A DNA stretch of 64,000 nt from Cryptomeria japonica (lineage: Eukaryota; Streptophyta; Pinopsida; Cupressales; Cupressaceae), in NCBI RefSeq assembly GCF_030272615.1, contig NC_081409.1:204449949-204513948 (forward strand), written 5' to 3'. A model generated the notes under the pieces. That model saw only the letters and a program-made list of their open reading frames with translations, was not told the origin of the DNA and made no database searches. Each line of letters starts with the position of its first letter. The first letter of the stretch is position 1. A program made the translations under genes and the position numbers. Shown here piece after piece: positions 35,705 through 49,035 of this stretch.

Positions 35705-35985
35705 CGGAAACCAAGGTTAGGGCGCGCGGGGTGGGGCAGATGGGGTGGAGTAATTTGTAATAAATGCATAGCAGAGAAAGAAAGATAAAGAACAAGTAGA
35801 TGGGTGAGATAGGAGGTGCAAATCGAGTGGAGGAGATAAACCCCTCCACGTAGATGCAGAAGTACTCCCGTGAGCATGCCTCAATCCAGCTTCCAACTTC
35901 AAGGCAAGAATGAAAGCATCGAAAACGTCGAAAATTCGCAGAGCAGAGCCATCTACCTCTTCGTCAAGAGATTTACATCTCTACT

Positions 35986-38900
35986 AAAATAATTTAAATT
36001 TTTTCTATTTAGCTTTTTAAAATAAAAATAAACGATTTTTAATTTAAAAAATATGAGAAATTTTTTTATGAGCAATACCATTGGCTTAAAAGTTTGAAGC
36101 GATATGAGCAAATTAATAGGATTTTTTGATAAATTTTATGAAATATATTTGACAGTGGCATAAAGCAGTGATTGTAAGTTTGTGAGCACTGAGGAAAAGT
36201 TTGAGATACAAGGATAAGATTGGTGCATTATATTTTTCCATTTTCCTTATCTTAGCATCTGATAAGAATAAAAATGTTTTCCTTCTATTTTTGTTAATTT
36301 TTTCTTTAAATCACATGAATGGTTAAAAAAATTTATTTTATTTTTCTCTCCTCTCACGGAAATCTGTGCCCGGAGGAGGAGCAGATGCATCTGAGGGGAA
36401 TAAGTCTAGCACTCCATTATCAAAGTGGTCTCAGCTATAGGAACTGGATTCTTTTATGTCAAACAGAAGAATCCTCAAAACTTCTTGGAAAGTTAGCATG
36501 TATGATTTAGGTTGAATTGCTATGTTTTTTATTCAATGAGGCTAAGATGAAATGAGATTTTATTTGTAAATCTATGTTTTCAATTTATTATAAGATTGCG
36601 TTTTAAAAAAAAAAAAGAATCTAATGCTTCATTAAAATTCAAAAATTAAGAAATTGTTTAATTAAAGATATGTTTTGTTCTTGACATGTTTGGTAGAGTC
36701 AAAGCTTCTATATGTTCTTCAATGGTTTAGTTTTTTTACTTGCAACCACTGTTCTGATGCATGGTATTTTAATTATGATCTAAATTTATAAAAAATTTAA
36801 ATTCTTTAAGAATAATATGATTTATATTAAAATTCTATTATAAACATTTTTTATAAGGTAGCATATTTATTTAATTTTTAAAACTAATTAGTATTTATTT
36901 TTATGTTATTTTTCATATTTATTTTTATTCATTTATATGAAATATAAATTATAAAATGTAATTTAAAATATATAAATATTAAATATTAAATATTTAATTT
37001 AATATAAAATGGAGAGTTAAATATTAAATATTAAACATGAAGTTAATATAAAAATGTAAATATGTGAAATGCAAAATGTCAATTACAATATTAAATTTAA
37101 AATAAATAAAACATAAAATATAAACTATAAATTTGTATTTAGAAAAAATAATATGAAATTGTATGGAAATAAAGCTATGAAAATCTCAATTATTATTTTT
37201 AACTATTATTGTATTTAAAATTATATAATAATAATATTCATTTAAAAATTATAATAGTAAAAAAAATTCTTGTTTATTTTACAAAAATTTAAAAGATGTT
37301 CCATTATTTTTTTAAATAATATAAAGATATATGCAATTCTAACTATTTTTTTATAAATATATTTTAATTAGCTTTTAACATAAAGTATAAAAATTAACAT
37401 AAATTATAAAAAATAGCCTATAAATAGCGTAAAAAATTATACTAATTTATTTTTTATGTTTAATTCTTATGAATGTTGTTTTTCCAATTTATCAAACAAG
37501 GTTGGTAACTGTAAAAATGTTCTTAAGTTTTAAGTTTTACTTTTACTTTTTACTTTTAAAAATTCTATCATGTATCACAAGTATACATCTTAATATTAGT
37601 TTGGAGAATTGTAATTCTTTTGTCTTTGTTTTCAAAGATCTAATGCACATAATAAATAGATAGTATTAGGGTTTCAAAATACCTAGAAATATTACTAGTC
37701 ATTAAAGATTAACATGAATTTTTAGTAGAATCAATTTATCAAATTAAACATGTATTTCAAAGATTTGGGAAAAACTAAGTTGAATGAGCTTGCACAAAAG
37801 TTACATTTTTCTATGCCAACTTATAACTACACTAGTGAAGTGTGCACCACAATCCAGAGTTTAAATCTTATGTCCAGCCACAGAATAGTGTGCAACAATC
37901 AAAGAATTCAAGCAACTACCAATTCCAGGTGATTATTGTAACTTTTTTATCTTTTTCCAAACTATTGACAAACTTTTAAATTCTAAAAATAGTCTCTTTA
38001 TACTCATTTTTGCAAAGAAATCATATAAACAATCTCTTATTATTAGACTCAAAGAAAACTGTTATACATAAAAAATACTAAAAAATGGTAAAATCAATCA
38101 TTATTAGCATTGTACTCCAGAAATTGCATTTTTTCATATTCTACTTATCTGTATGATGTCAAAAATGTTATTTTTAATCAAATGAAATACTATTTTATTA
38201 ATATCTTTTACAATGGATTCATATTTCCAACTACTAATTATGTTATTTGTTCAAAACATAAATGCACATGTCAACATCAAAAAAAAAATACAAACATCTA
38301 CAACATCAAAACAACAAATACAAACATCTACATCTCACCAATAAAAACTTCAAAGTTTGAGCATGTGGACTTTATGCAACTCCATTAGACAAAAAACTTA
38401 AAGAAGATTCTTTGCAAAAACAATCGTCTAAGTGTACTGAATTATTTTTAATTCTTCTTTATATGTTTGGTTAAACTGTTTAGTTGACTTATATATACTA
38501 GTTTGTCGTACTCTTTCATAGAAATCACTTATTTTTCATTACTCTCCATTTTAAATTGGGATTATTCTTATAGCTTTCACCAAAATGGTTGAGCTCACAC
38601 TATATTGACAAATAAGATTTATAGTTTGCATAAATTTCAAACAAGTTATTTGTATGCAACATTATACACAAACAAAATACAAAAACACAACATTATTTTT
38701 CTAACATTGACAGGAACTGCGCTGTTCTACAACTCTTGTTTAATTTATTAAGGCTAGTCTATTAAAGTGATGAAATTTATTAAAATTGGTTATTTAAGTT
38801 AGTTATCAAGTTATTTAATTTATTGAAGTTAATTTATTAAATTTGATATTCAATCATTATTAAATTATGAAATCATGAATATTAATAAATCAATATTAAT

Positions 38901-40594
38901 TTATTGATTTATTGAGTTTAATTATTAATTCATCTCATTGAAAGTAATATTAAAATATAATAAATTGTTATAAATAAAATTAATTAAATAGATTTTAATT
39001 ATTATTTATAATTTATAAGAATATAAATAATTAAAACAAATGTCAAATTTAAATTAAAGTCAAAAAATTAACATAGAATAAACTAAATACAATTTCAAAA
39101 TATATCAAAATTCTAATATGAATAAAAGTATTTATTTAAAAATTAATAAAAATAAATTTATAAAATTAGTACAATATTTATATTTTGTATTACACATTAA
39201 TAAACATCTAATAATTGATATACATATTTTATATTTACATATTCACTTAATATTTATATATTTAATATATAATGTCTAAATTAAGTAAATAAAATGTATA
39301 ACTTATATTTATTATTCGTTAATTTACTATTGAATTACATTATATTTTAATATATAATACAAGATATCTTTTTAATTTTCATATTATATTATTTATTTAT
39401 TTTAAAACACGTTATTTAATTATTTATTTAAACATTTTCTCCCACTAGTATAATGAGGGCGAGCATTACTTGGATGAAGCCCCTTTAATATATCTTTTAT
39501 TTTTTGCATTAATATTTTCTTAACGAGGATGTGGCCTAATTAAATTTGTAAGGGAAAAGAAAAGTGATTTATTTTCACTCCAAAAAGAGGGATGTAATGC
39601 CAGGTGAACAAGTTAAAACGCAAGTAAAAATAAAATTACAAGGGAAGTTTTATGTGCTATGTTTACCCACTAATTCACCCAACTGTGTAATCGAATGGTT
39701 AATTCTATGCATTAATTTCCGTCATTTTTTATGGGTGCCAAGTAGATGGTCATGTTATGAGATTGTACTGTGAATTAAAACATTTTTTTTTCACCGTTTA
39801 TCCTAAACATACCGCTACCAAGAGTTTATCTGGGACACTTTGTGAGAAATGGGTCAGCGTGAAAGACGAAAATCGTGAACGAAAACAAAAATCGGTGGAA
39901 AGATGCATTCCGGTGCCGTAAAATTGTTTCATACAAATTTAAAACCGTTTTCTACTGCTGTGAGACTACTTTATACAAATTTATGATGGTTTACAGGCGT
40001 GAGACAGGTATTCCATAAATTGTGGCAAGATAAGTCCACAATAAACAAAGCCTATCAGCTAATTATGCTAGAGGCATATTAGGCTCATATACAAAATGTA
40101 AGATTCTTCGTCAATAAAAATGAAAGTTATTTAAGTTGACGTGCATTTGACAGTCAATCAATTTGTCAATTAAAAAAAAATATTATCTATATTAAGAAGC
40201 ATAATTATTAGTCAATTTAATTTTTTAAATATTTTTAAGAAAATTATCTTAAATATGAATTTAGAAACTTGTCATAATTGAAATAATATGAACATTCTAT
40301 CCTATATATGAAGTACAAATACTCATAATTTCACAATATATATATATATATATATAATTTATCCTGGGTATATGGGTTGAAACAAATAATACAAATGACA
40401 AAAACTTTTTTCAATTAATGTCTTTGTTTGTTATTACTCTATCATCTTATAATGTTAGAAGTTAGGATGATATTAGCAAAATTGAGCAAACAAACACATT
40501 GATTGATAAAAAACTTAAAGATATTCATTATTTAGTAAACAAAATGAAAGGATATTGATAAACATCTTTTTATAAGAAATATATTATATAGATG
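35986..40594. other. Long AT-rich stretch, no gene recognised
   Basis: Most of 36600-39420 is extremely A+T rich and only short chance frames are present. 39560-40100 has more balanced composition but nothing recognisable. Confidence 0.45.
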
Positions 40595-40807
40595 ATAGAA
40601 GATCATAAATCGACTTCGTCCATGAAGAAGGGAGCTATAAGTAATAAGTAATGAAACTCTAAATTTCATTGAGAGTTTGATCCTAGCTTAGGATGAACGC
40701 TGGCGACATGCTTAACACATGCAAGTCGAACGGGAAGTGGTGTTTCTAGTGGCAAACGGGTGAGTAATGCGTAAGAACCTGCCCTTGGGAGTGGAACAAC
40801 AACTGGA
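40595..40807 (+). pseudogene. Nuclear plastid DNA insertion: rrn16 leader and 5' end
   Basis: From about 40666 the text GAGAGTTTGATCCTAGCTTA, then GATGAACGCTGGCGACATGC and AACACATGCAAGTCGAACGG, is the start of plastid 16S rRNA. It continues to CCTTGGGAGTGGAACAAC and stops at about 40807. Upstream, GGAGCTATAAGTAAT near 40630 resembles the plastid rrn16 leader, so the insert probably begins near 40595-40610. Compared with the plastid sequence as I remember it, almost all differences are C to T or G to A. The fragment covers only about 145 bases of the gene and cannot function. Confidence 0.92.
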
Positions 40808-40814
40808 CTATGAA

Positions 40815-41045
40815 TTTTTTAAAATAGTTTCTATTTTTCTATATGAATTTAAAAATTTGTTATAATATATAAATTTAAGATTATAAAATTTATTATTAGT
40901 AAATATGTAATTATTTAATAGTATATAATTTTTTTAATTTTAAAAATATTTTACTATGAAATTTTAAAATACTTTATATTTTTCTATATGAATTTAAAAA
41001 CTTGTCATAATATATAAAATTTAAGATTTTGGCATTTATTATTAG
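40815..41045. repeat. AT-rich tandem repeat, two units
   Basis: The phrase TTTTTCTATATGAATTTAAA, then TTGTYATAATATATAAA-type text and TTTATTATTAGTA, occurs near 40830-40905 and again near 40977-41045. A further copy lies near 41790-41870. Confidence 0.65.
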
Positions 41046-41280
41046 TATTGTGGAGAAATATAAGGAGTATTGTGGAGAGATAAGGAGAAGGGAGTTATAA
41101 GGATTCTTAATGCCTCAACATGTCCACCTCGGGGATGGAGTCCCCCTTTGTGACCCTATTGGTTCATAGCTCCAGTCAAAAGCGTCTATATTGTAGGGGC
41201 GAGACCCAATGTTGTTTTAAGCTAGTAACGCTACTGGCAGCTTGAATTGTAATATCTGTTACCGATAAAAAAATAAATAA
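41046..41280 (+). other. Possible retroposon 3' end (SINE- or LINE-like)
   Basis: An isolated GC-moderate segment (about 41100-41255) ends in GTAATATCTGTTACCGATA followed by an A-rich tail AAAAAAATAAATAAAAAAA. This looks like a retroposed 3' end. No A/B box or coding sequence was identified, so the assignment is tentative. Confidence 0.3.
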
Positions 41281-41689
41281 AAAAATTGATTTACAGAACT
41301 AAGATGAAACTGAATTAAATAAATTAAATATTTTATTAAGCTTCCATTAGTTTAATTTTTAGTTCAAAAAGCTTGCAATATATAAAAACATTAAGTTTTC
41401 GTTATTAACCAATCAACTTATACATGAAAATTTAATTTCAAGAATTGTTTAAGAATTAAAAATTAAAGTAAATAATTTAAATTAAAGTAAATAATTTAAA
41501 TTAAATCACATTAAGTAACTTAAATGAATTAAATTAAATAACGAAAATTAAATTACTAAAATTAAATTATGTATTCATATAAAAATGTATTCATATAAAA
41601 AGTCAACTACACACTAGATAAGATTTATCTATATAAATTTAAAAACTTATACAATTTAATTTTCAAAATATTTTTAATAAGATCAAGAC

Positions 41690-41885
41690 TTAAGTATGAA
41701 TTTATAAACTTTTCATAATTGAAATAATAGGATAAAATTATTTTCAATTTTTAAAATATTTTAATATGAATTTTTAAAATAGGTCTATTTTTTATATGAA
41801 TTTAGAAACTTGTCATAATATATAAAATTTAAGATTTTGACATTTATTATTAGTAAATTAGTAATTATTAACTGATTATAATTTA
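41690..41885. repeat. Third copy of the 40.8-41.0 kb AT-rich repeat
   Basis: TTTTTTATATGAATTTAGAA, CTTGTCATAATATATAAAAT and TTTAAGATTTTGACATTTAT recur as in 40977-41045. Confidence 0.6.
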
Positions 41886-42439
41886 ATATTAATATTTAAT
41901 ATATATGATTGTATTTATTTTATGAAAATTACAAGTTTTTATGCCTAGAGGCTCATTTCAATTGGCGTGCATTTGGCTATCAATCAATTTGTCAATAAAT
42001 AAATAATAAAGAAAGTAGATATATAGACATATTTCTATTTATAACATTTGATTTCATATTAGATTTGAATTTTTTCTAATATTCACTTCATAAGAAAAAA
42101 ACTTATAATAAATTTTAAATGAAATATTCATTTAAAAATTTAAAAATTTAAAAATTAGATTTTATAATTTTAAAATGCAAAGAATTTTTTAAGAAAAAGC
42201 ATAATCTATATTATTTAAATTATTTTTATTAAATTCAAATTTTGCTTTAGAATTAGTTTTACAATATTATCAAATTAAAAAAAAGTACTAACCAAAATAT
42301 AATATAAAATTAAAAATAATAATTAAAAAAAAAACGTATAATAACGCCGAAGGCGTACCCTATTTTGAAGTAATTGAGTTAACTTGAAGATCAATGGTTT
42401 ACATCTTCAAAAAATTAATGCAAAATGATTGAACTTGTC

Positions 42440-43190
42440 ATGACCATCGATATTGAATTCACAAATTTAAATTAATCCTATTTTCCTCGTCACTCAACAT
42501 TCTTTTTTGCTCATTGGCTAGTTGGGATTGAGAAAGATTTTATTTGTAAGAAAAGAAAGTATCAATTTTTAAAATAATATTATAATTTTGTGAGAGAATT
42601 TTATAAATAAATAAAAGTTTTACTAGTGGATGGATATTGAATTCACAAATTTTAATTAATCCTATTTTCCTCGTCACTCAACATTCTTTTTTCCTCATTG
42701 GCCAGTTGGGATTGGCAAAGATTTTTGGTCCATTTTTTAAATAATATTATAATTTTGTGAGAGTATTTTATCAAAAATAAATAAATAAAAGTTTTAGTAG
42801 TGGATAGAGATTTAAGTGAAAAATAGAAATAAATCATAGTAAATTATAATAGTTAGAGCTTTCAGTCCATGTTTTTTTCCCTCTATATTGTTATTTTCAA
42901 TCTATCACAATTTGTCATTTTATAAAACAAGATTAAAAACTATTTTACAATTTTGTGAGAGTATTTTATAAAATAAAATAAAATAAATAAATAAAGGTTC
43001 TACCAATGGATAACAACAATTTCGATCTCAAAAATAAAACTGTAAAAAGAAGATTAAAAACTATTTTATAAGTTTGTGAGTATTTTATAAAATAAATAAA
43101 TAAAAGTTTTACCAATGGTTAACAATAGTCTTGATCTCAAGAATAAAACAGTAAAAACAATATTAGAAACTATTTTATAATTTAGACTGC
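42440..43190. repeat. Nested tandem repeats
   Basis: A unit of about 184 bp carries GATATTGAATTCACAAATTT, CTCGTCACTCAACATTCTTT and GGGATTG. It occurs at about 42449 and 42633. The phrase TTTTGTGAGAGTATTTTATA with AATAAATAAAAGTTTTA is repeated four times, near 42585, 42755, 42953 and 43073. Confidence 0.8.
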
Positions 43191-44189
43191 TTTCATTCCA
43201 TGTATTTTTCCTGTATATTGTTATTTTCAATCTGCATGACAATTTGTCATTTTTTTGTGCTTTACATTGCTGGTTTTTTGGCTTCTTATAATGTAATTCT
43301 CTTATATAAATAAGAGACAATATTATCCACATTGAGCCATTTAGATAATTGTTTCTTTGCTTTGGATAATATGTTTCATTACAAAAATTAGTTTTGTGTT
43401 GTCCACTTTTGCATGTAACCATAATTTATTCGATTTTTAACAAGCATTAGAAGAGGTGCAGGAGAGAGCTCAAAGAATCTTTCTAAAATAGTTTTTTACC
43501 CTATTTTATTTAATTCTTCATTGTTTTTACTGCTTTGCATTAGTTACTATTTCTTTTCTTGCATTTTTCTTATTTCCAATAATTTTGGTCACTCACTGTA
43601 ATCTTTTTCATTTTTCAACTAATTGAATTTTAATAAATGTTAAAAGATATACATGTATATCATTCATTGATTACTAGTGATTGTTGTCAATGCCCATCCT
43701 TAATATTTTTACTGGAAATTGTAATATCCCTTTTTCAGATTATCTTGTAATTTACACTCTTGAGTTTGCATACCTAGCAAAGCCTATACATCATTCCCCT
43801 CCATGCCATTTTCTCATTGGATGAAGATTACCCAAAATTTATTCAACAAAGAGACTGTCTTTGAAAAAAACCCTGCAACAAATCTTTATGCTTTCTCCTC
43901 CAATAGGTTCAATTAAAAGAGATTAGAATACCAGCTATCTATTCTTACAAATCACCATAAGCATAAAATCATAACATAGTTTGAAAATTCTTGTGATTCT
44001 TACCTCTTCAGTATCAAGTTTGAACTATCCAAGTACCCATACACCTGTACCTAGCTATGACTTTATACAATCCAAGAAACATCTCGAACTTCTAGATAAA
44101 AACCAAGGTGTGCAAAATATTAACAGTTGAGCAGAATTTCATGCACTCCAAATTCTATTTTGCTAAGTACGTACTTATTGTTTTTTTTT
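43191..44189. other. Intergenic stretch, no gene recognised
   Basis: Only short frames were seen. It may include the worn 5' end of the Helitron that is recognisable from about 44.2 kb, but no TC terminus could be identified. Confidence 0.35.
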
Positions 44190-47100
44190 TTTTTAAATTG
44201 ACATTAAAGAGAAATCATGCCTGCTTACAAATGTACAAGAGAACATGGAATCACAATCTTCATTTGTGGCAAATATTCCACCTACACTTAGAGAGGTTGA
44301 AGAGGTACACTCTTTACTACAACTAGGGAAAGGATGACCAACTCTTACTCTAGATTGGTTACCCATTTCAACATCCCCCATAAATGAATACACTGATTGT
44401 TTGCAATGGCATTTCCCACTTTGTTTCCAAAATGAAGCACCATATTCAAACAAAAACGCATCAAAGAAGTTAAGTTACATGAATATGCTCTACATCTTCT
44501 ATGATACCATGATAATAGATTTGGGCAACACCCATGATTTAGATACTTCATACCAAACATACTGATGTGTCATCGAAGTCAAGAAACATCCTCTTATTTT
44601 GTGCGAAGACAACTAGATGATTCTCTACCAACAACAATTTTTGATCTACGCCAAAGACTAAAGGACTTGCCTGATGACAAGCTTGCTGACCAACTCATGT
44701 GGTTTACCTCATCAATTTGTGGCACACGCCCGTTCTAGAATTAGTGTAGAGGATAGCTCTCAGACATGGTTATTTAGATTGGTTGCCCAACACTATTCTT
44801 CACCCTCGGTGCAACAGATACAAAATGGCCAGACTTGCATAGTACCATGCCATCCAATGCACCCACAAATCCGTATGCAGCTTCTAGATGGAGGATACAA
44901 AATATAGTTCAAAACCCACACCTTACTGCAATATACATGCACCACAAATTTACAACATTTTGTGAAGAGGTCTTGGAAAAACTCCTTGGTGCAAAAGACT
45001 ATTAGGTATAAGTATAATTCTTAAACTATTGTAATCTTTTACTGCAACACTTGTTACTTATATTAATCACTAAAAATTCCTTTCATAGGTATGAGTGGCA
45101 ATATAGAGTATCTACACATATCCATGGTTTCATTTGGCTCCATGAAGCACCTGACTTTGAAAAATTACAATGGAATAACATTCAATCAGTACAAAATGCA
45201 CTTGACTACATTGATAGATATGTCTCTGCATGGAACCCAAAAACCATTGAATTAAGAAACATAATGATTCACAGATCTCCTATTGATGATCCTTGCTTGA
45301 TGACACAAGAATGATAATGACTACAGTGAATTGGCAAACCGTGTACAACGCCAAACAAAGTGTACCCTATAAAATTATCTCAGGAAAAAAGGGACATCTC
45401 TTGTTTGTCGTTATAAAGCCCCTTGGAACATGCAAGATACATTGATACTCTCCAATGATGATAATGGCCAACCTAAACATACTCCTACAAGAAATGATGA
45501 CCACTTGAATCTTCACAACCCATATATACTCTCTATTTGGAGGGCCAATGTAGATTGCCAACCTGTTCTCTCAATAAATGCAATTCTAAATATATCACAA
45601 AATATGCAGCAAAATCCGAACAAAAATCTGAAATATACCATGCTATGCTATCTCGCATTTCAACCAATTTTGACCCTAACAAACCTGCCCCACTTGCCTT
45701 TCAAAAAATGCTTACTGATACTCTTGTAGATCGAGATATTGGTGATCAAGAGACTTGCCACAATTTGTTAAAATTACCACTCTCCATATGTAGTAGGACA
45801 TTTGTTTCTTTAAATGTAAACCGAAAAAACTTTTAACGTGTTTCAATCTCACCCACACCACAACCATGTCCCCAAGTTATATAGATGCTTACATGGAACG
45901 ACCTACACATCTAGAAACATTGTCACTTATTCATGTCACTCAAAAGTGGACCTTCAAAGCATCTCACAAGAACAACCAATGGAAAGAACGATCCACACCA
46001 GCCATTGTTCGAGTATATCCATGATTCACAAGCATCCCAAAAAAAGGTGACAAAGCTTTCCAAGCATTCTGTTGGACTAAAATACTACTACACCATCCAT
46101 TTCACAACATTCAAAATGATATTGGTACATCAGATGACCAAGCTATGGAAAAATGGGTAACTTTCTCTTGCTACTACCAACCATGGTATGTGTGGTGCAC
46201 ACCTCTGCAACCAAATGAAGAAACTAATATTGGAAGTCCACCTATTAAGGAGGACCACATGCAAGAATATATACCTGATGAATGGAAAATCTTATCAAGT
46301 CTATATCCAGGCCTCCCTATGCACATTCTTGGTCGACGTGGAATTGACCTCAACCATGATTGGGGAGAGGCTCATGTAAATCCGCAAGAACAAATAATAG
46401 CTACTACTTTCATAGACTCAAATCGACCAACATTTCAAGCTCCCTATGATCTCAATCAAAACACCCAACTTCACCTGTCTATTGAACCAAAAAAAGCATA
46501 TGATATAGTTGTTTCACACCTACAAGCCACTACTTTGCAGCCGCCACTTAAGATAATTGTTCAAGGAACAACTGGAACTAGAAAGTCTCACTTGATTAAA
46601 AGCATCAAGATTGCATTGATGAGCTCATCACCCATTGGCCAATCACCACTACTACTTCTTACACCAATAGGTGTCGCAACATTCAACATACAAACATCAA
46701 CAATTCATTCTGCCTTGAGAATACCAATATAAAAAAATGGCCCCCTTACAAGGACAAACACTAGTAACATTCCAAGAGAGCATGTACTTCATTCGATAAA
46801 TTCTAATAGATGAAATGAGTTTCATTGGCCCAAAGCTACTACAAAAAATTGACAACACATTGAGTGAAGCATTCCCAAGCCAAAATCATATCCCATTTGG
46901 AGGATGATCAATCATGCTATTTGGTGACTTAGGGAAGCTAACACCAGTCAAAGATATCCCTATGTATGCTTCAACTTCTTATGGGGGAATATTGTGGCGT
47001 TCTTTCACAACAGTTATAACTTTGAACAAAATATTTTGTCAAATTGGAGATGACCCAACATAAATTAGTTTTCATGCCCTTCTCTCAAATTTATGAAATG

Positions 47101-47452
47101 CAAAGCCTACAATTGCAGACTGACAACTTCTAATGTCACGATAAAGCTCCTCACTCACAACTAAAGAGAAATCTCATTTCTCATCCTCCATACATCTATT
47201 TACAATAAATGAAATGGTGTTTTTACATAATAAATGTATGTTGTTATCTTCAACAATGTCAGTAGCATTATGCATAGCAAAGCAACTTAGGGGATCAACA
47301 TGCTCAAATCCAGAAGAAGAAGAACTTGAATCTAACATACTCCTATGTATTGGCCAAAAGGTTATGTTATGTTCAAATTTGTGGGTGGAAACAAGGCTTG
47401 TAAATGGTGCACTTGGAAAAGTCAAAGCAATTGTATATAGACATGGAGAAAG
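44190..47452 (+). pseudogene. Helitron Rep/helicase gene, 5' part, interrupted by a copia element
   Basis: The Helitron-like N domain shows HPRFRYFIPNILMCHRSQ near 44530 and PTLFFTLGATDTKWPDLH near 44790. The rolling-circle Rep motifs follow: the HUH-type STHIHGFIWLHEAPDF near 45110, and YITKYAAKSEQKSE near 45590 with the paired tyrosines. The PIF1-like helicase starts with IIVQGTTGTRKSH near 46555 (Walker A, with Arg for the expected Gly before KS), then LIDEMSFIGPKLLQKID near 46805 (Walker B). KQLRGSTCSNPEEEELE (47280) and GKVKAIVYRHGE (47420) follow. Frameshifts and stops occur throughout. The coding sequence is cut at 47452 by a retrotransposon and resumes at 55206. Confidence 0.92.
47448..47452. 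repeat. Target-site duplication GAAAG, left
   Basis: GAAAG directly precedes the TG that opens the 5' LTR and is identical to 55201-55205. Confidence 0.95.
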
Positions 47453-48970
47453 TGTTGGCATTTGGCATTTGGCATTATAACAGACAATGGGAGATTGTTG
47501 GCATTTCAATAAGGATATTGAGAAGGTTGTTGATGATTATGGATATAACTGACTAAGGATGTTTACTGTCTTAATATTATTATTTTGTCATTGATGTCAA
47601 GAAATTGATTTTCTAATTCAGTATGATGTTGCCATATCTTGAGAAGTATGATTTGATGAGTATAAGATGTCGGTAAAAGACATAGAAAGAATATGATGGA
47701 TAAGAGGAGAAATAAGTTATTCAATGAGCAACTATTACCGAGTTAGACAATGATGAGATCATGATGTTTAGATTGTTTTGATATCATACATATGCTATTT
47801 ATTGTAAGGTTAATACTATACTATGTTACCGAGCAAAGAACCTAGTCGGTAAACCCTAAGGTTATCGCTATCGGTTAATGAAGACAGAATGTCTATCGAG
47901 TAAAGTTTAGTATTCACCGAGTTGTAACCGAGTTGTAACAGAATGCATTAAATGATTACAAACGTTATTTAATGAAGGAAGTTGATGAGCTGGACATGAA
48001 TAAATGATTGGTATGTCGTGAATGAAGTTTGTTAAAAGATCTATGGCAAAGGAAAATTGGCAGGAAGATCTACAACTTAGATTGAACCGCAATACCCTAG
48101 CACAAGTTCCAAGAAATGTATGCAAGTTCCAAGGCAGGGTAAAACATTTTCATATCAAAGAATACATTGAACCTGATCAAAGTTTGAAGATCTGATGGCT
48201 ATGATTGATCATGTGAAAAGTGATCAAGGAGATTAAGCGGTTGGCGAATTGTTTATAAATAGGGAACTATTGATAAACAATGCATTCAGGCAATTGTATG
48301 CACAGGGATGCTACATAGTGATTATCGAGCACAGAAGCTTGAAGACTTGTTTTGAATAAATAGAGTATAGAGCCCAGCGGATGGACAAGATTAGTTCTAT
48401 GTCTATATTGTATTGAGCAAATAAGAATCTGCTTTAACGTTTTAGATGTGAAGTTGCAGATAGATTTTTATTACTGTTATTTTGTGAAAGTGACAGAAAA
48501 TCTCTTAACCGAGTGGACTTAACAGTCTTATTTGTAAAACCCTCTAGCAAGGTGACATTCTGATTGAGTGTTTGAAATCCTTTAACAAGGTCACTTCTAA
48601 CAAGGTGAAGATCCTAACAGATCTGAGGGAAATCCCTTAACTTGGTCACATCTAGCAATGTGTTTGTAATCTTTAACAGGATTTTCTTTTAACTGAGCAT
48701 ACTCTAGAAGAGTATATTTCTTAGTGGGTCCGAAATCCCACAGTGGTTTTTCCCTATTTGGGTTTCCACGTTAAATCTGGTGTTATGAGTGTTATGATGA
48801 TTATATGCTTTTGAGTTTGCATGTTTAGCAGTTTTGGTTATATTACTAAAGTATATGATTACCGGGTTGAATCTGATGTTTTTATGAAAGATTAAGTTTG
48901 TATGATTCACCCCACCCTTTCATCTTATTAGCTTGGCATTTGTAATTATCTTTAAGTATCAGAACTATCA
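47453..48970 (+). repeat. 5' LTR of the copia element
   Basis: It begins TGTTGGCATTTGGCATT and ends AGTATCAGAACTATCA. A second TGTTGGCATTT, preceded by GGGAGAT, lies 36 bases inside. Repeated ACCGAG words lie near 47740, 47830 and 47920. Confidence 0.97.
48254..48261 (+). promoter_or_regulatory. TATA box in the 5' LTR
   Basis: TATAAATA is present. The same word occupies the equivalent place in the 3' LTR (54479-54486). It probably marks the U3/R transition. Confidence 0.6.
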
Positions 48971-48972
48971 AT

Positions 48973-48984
48973 TGGTATCAGAGC
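48973..48984 (+). other. Primer-binding site (initiator Met tRNA type)
   Basis: TGGTATCAGAGC lies two bases after the LTR end. It is complementary to the 3' end of plant initiator methionine tRNA. Confidence 0.93.
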
Positions 48985-49035
48985 TTTGGACTCCAAAAGA
49001 AAAATTTTAAAGGTACTTGAGGCAAAGATCCAAAA

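Larger units (their letters stand above)
29833..35985 (-). mobile_element. Nearly full-length L1-type LINE
   Basis: On the minus strand the element has a 5' leader (about 35985-35705), ORF1, ORF2, a 3' UTR of about 150 bases and an A11 tail (T11 at 29833-29843 on the plus strand). The 5' edge is placed where composition changes from GC-moderate to AT-rich and is uncertain by tens of bases. No target duplication could be identified by eye. Length is about 6.1 kb, in keeping with plant L1 elements. Confidence 0.85.

Noticed and set aside
40664-40807. A functional 16S rRNA gene
   Set aside because: Only about 145 bases of the 5' end are present and they carry many substitutions.
42440-43190. 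Possible matrix-attachment or origin region because of high AT and repeats
   Set aside because: AT-rich tandem repeats alone do not show this, and nothing specific supports it.
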